30,772 bases of DNA from a virus. The notes under the pieces were generated by a model, which did no database searches, had not been told where the DNA came from, and saw only the letters and a program-made list of their open reading frames with translations. The translations under genes and the position numbers were made by a program. The stretch lies in the IMG/VR virus record IMGVR_UViG_3300046524_000364, positions 1 to 30,772 of that record; one strand, written 5' to 3'. Shown here one piece after another: positions 30,022-30,772 of this stretch; within the stretch, counting starts at the first letter, position 1, and every line of letters starts with the position of its first letter.

Positions 30022-30752
30022 CGATCACTAATAGAAACTACGTTGAAAAACCTAAACTTGGCATTATTACAGGTTCAGGCCCGGAGGCGGGTATGGATAT
30101 GTGGGCTAAGTTACTCCAGGAAAATCGGCGTCGTATGGGCTCGGCATTCAGGGGTGACTTGGACGCTACCCCGGTCGTCATAGTTTCTGATCCAGAGCTT
30201 GGTTTATCCATGGAGTTAGAGTTAACTGAGCGCCAGGTGTGGTCGGCATTGCTCGATGATATTTATCAGTTGGATGGGCGGGTCAGCGCTTTCAGTATTG
30301 CCTGCAATACTCTGAATTTATTTGCCGATAGAATTGGTGGTTTGGATTTGAAAAGCAAATTCATATCCTTCTATGACGTGCTAGAGGGATATTTTCGGAG
30401 GGCAGGGATTAGCAATGCCTGCCTATTAGGTTCTCGCCCAGTGGCCGAGCTTGGATCGTGGTCACCCTATAGATCATTAGCAGATGTTATGGACCTTGAA
30501 CCAGTACCAGACACCCAAGAATTACACCAGTTGATTTATGATATTAAAACGCTTGGTTCTCAAGACGCGAGCCTTCGACCGCGATTCAGAGAGTTGTTAG
30601 CGCGCATCCAGGTGGATACCGTGATTTTGGCCTGTACTGAGCTTCCACTCATTTCGGACATTTCGACCGATAAGCATTTATTAGACGTAACGCAGCTCGT
30701 CGTTGAGGCGATGCTGGATTACTCTGCAGTAGAAGAAGTTGAGTGCGACTGA
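30018..30752 (+). CDS. Aspartate/glutamate racemase family protein
   Basis: A 244-residue cytoplasmic enzyme that would interconvert L- and D-aspartate or glutamate (or a related substrate) by a two-base, two-Cys mechanism. The N-terminal GIITGSGPEAGMDMWAKLLQ and the two Cys motifs are present: FSIACNTLN near residue 95 and ILACTELPLI near 202. The fold is alpha/beta with two similar halves. The gene overlaps the symporter stop by four bases (ATGA), suggesting the symporter imports an amino acid the racemase acts on. Exact substrate cannot be read from the sequence. Confidence 0.88.
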   Translation: MTITNRNYVEKPKLGIITGSGPEAGMDMWAKLLQENRRRMGSAFRGDLDATPVVIVSDPELGLSMELELTERQVWSALLDDIYQLDGRVSAFSIACNTLNLFADRIGGLDLKSKFISFYDVLEGYFRRAGISNACLLGSRPVAELGSWSPYRSLADVMDLEPVPDTQELHQLIYDIKTLGSQDASLRPRFRELLARIQVDTVILACTELPLISDISTDKHLLDVTQLVVEAMLDYSAVEEVECD

Positions 30753-30772
30753 TGAAGTCGAAGATCCTGGGC
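30752..30772 (+). CDS. Start of a further gene in the racemase operon (partial)
   Basis: ATG at 30752 overlaps the racemase stop (TGATG) and opens the frame MKSKILG to the window edge. The close junction fits a third co-translated operon gene; no product can be assigned from seven codons. Confidence 0.5.

Noticed and set aside
1-30772. CRISPR array, rRNA, holin gene, integrase gene
   Set aside because: No regularly spaced repeats and no rRNA-like stretch; no small membrane protein adjoins the endolysin or spanin, and no tyrosine or serine recombinase pattern is seen in any frame.

Overview
The window is the right-hand part of a temperate phage genome integrated in a Pseudomonas chromosome (fluorescens/putida-type, judged from protein style and GC-rich codon use), followed by about 4.6 kb of host DNA. 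The right edge of the prophage is marked by the 3' half of a proline tRNA gene (anticodon GGG) with its terminator at about 26120-26210. The intact tRNA, the integrase and the repressor/replication genes would lie left of the window. LAYOUT. (1) 1-7318, plus strand: Rz1-like spanin end, a hypothetical gene, a probable cos site, lambda-type terminase (Nu1/A), gpW-like connector, lambda-type portal, then one polypeptide fusing a U35-type prohead protease to the major capsid protein, closed by a strong hairpin terminator. (2) 7402-18941, plus strand: decoration protein, head-tail joining and tail terminator proteins, then a Mu-like contractile tail (sheath, tube, chaperone with a probable -1 frameshift extension, tape measure, gpN, gpP, spike gp45, gp46, gp47, gp48) and a tail fibre. 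(3) 18941-19767: a small gene after the fibre, a terminator, and a GH19 endolysin. The virion is therefore a myovirus combining a lambda-like packaging/portal set, a fused protease-capsid protein and a Mu-like tail. (4) 19840-21064, minus strand: a Gly/Ser-rich 53-residue protein, two Xis-like excisionases, a DUF4224 protein and a small hypothetical; no integrase is present. (5) 21237-25892, minus strand: accessory (moron) genes. These are two tandem DUF2388 secreted proteins, each with a duplicated promoter/terminator; a YafO-family toxin preceded by an unrelated helical protein where the YafN antitoxin would be expected; a cluster of small proteins, two of them membrane proteins, downstream of a caspase-fold (CHAT-like) His-Cys protease; and an 87-residue hypothetical. 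The protease/membrane cluster and the unusual toxin pair are the best candidates for an undescribed defence or abortive-infection system. (6) 26120-26210: attR-type site. (7) 26300-27020: decayed IS3-family element. (8) 27138-30772, host: a hypothetical gene, an HTH regulator, a divergent AGCS alanine/glycine symporter, an Asp/Glu racemase, and the first codons of a further gene. Three copies of an 8-bp element sit between the regulator and the symporter and look like the regulator's operator. All family names come from reading translated motifs by eye; no database search was run.
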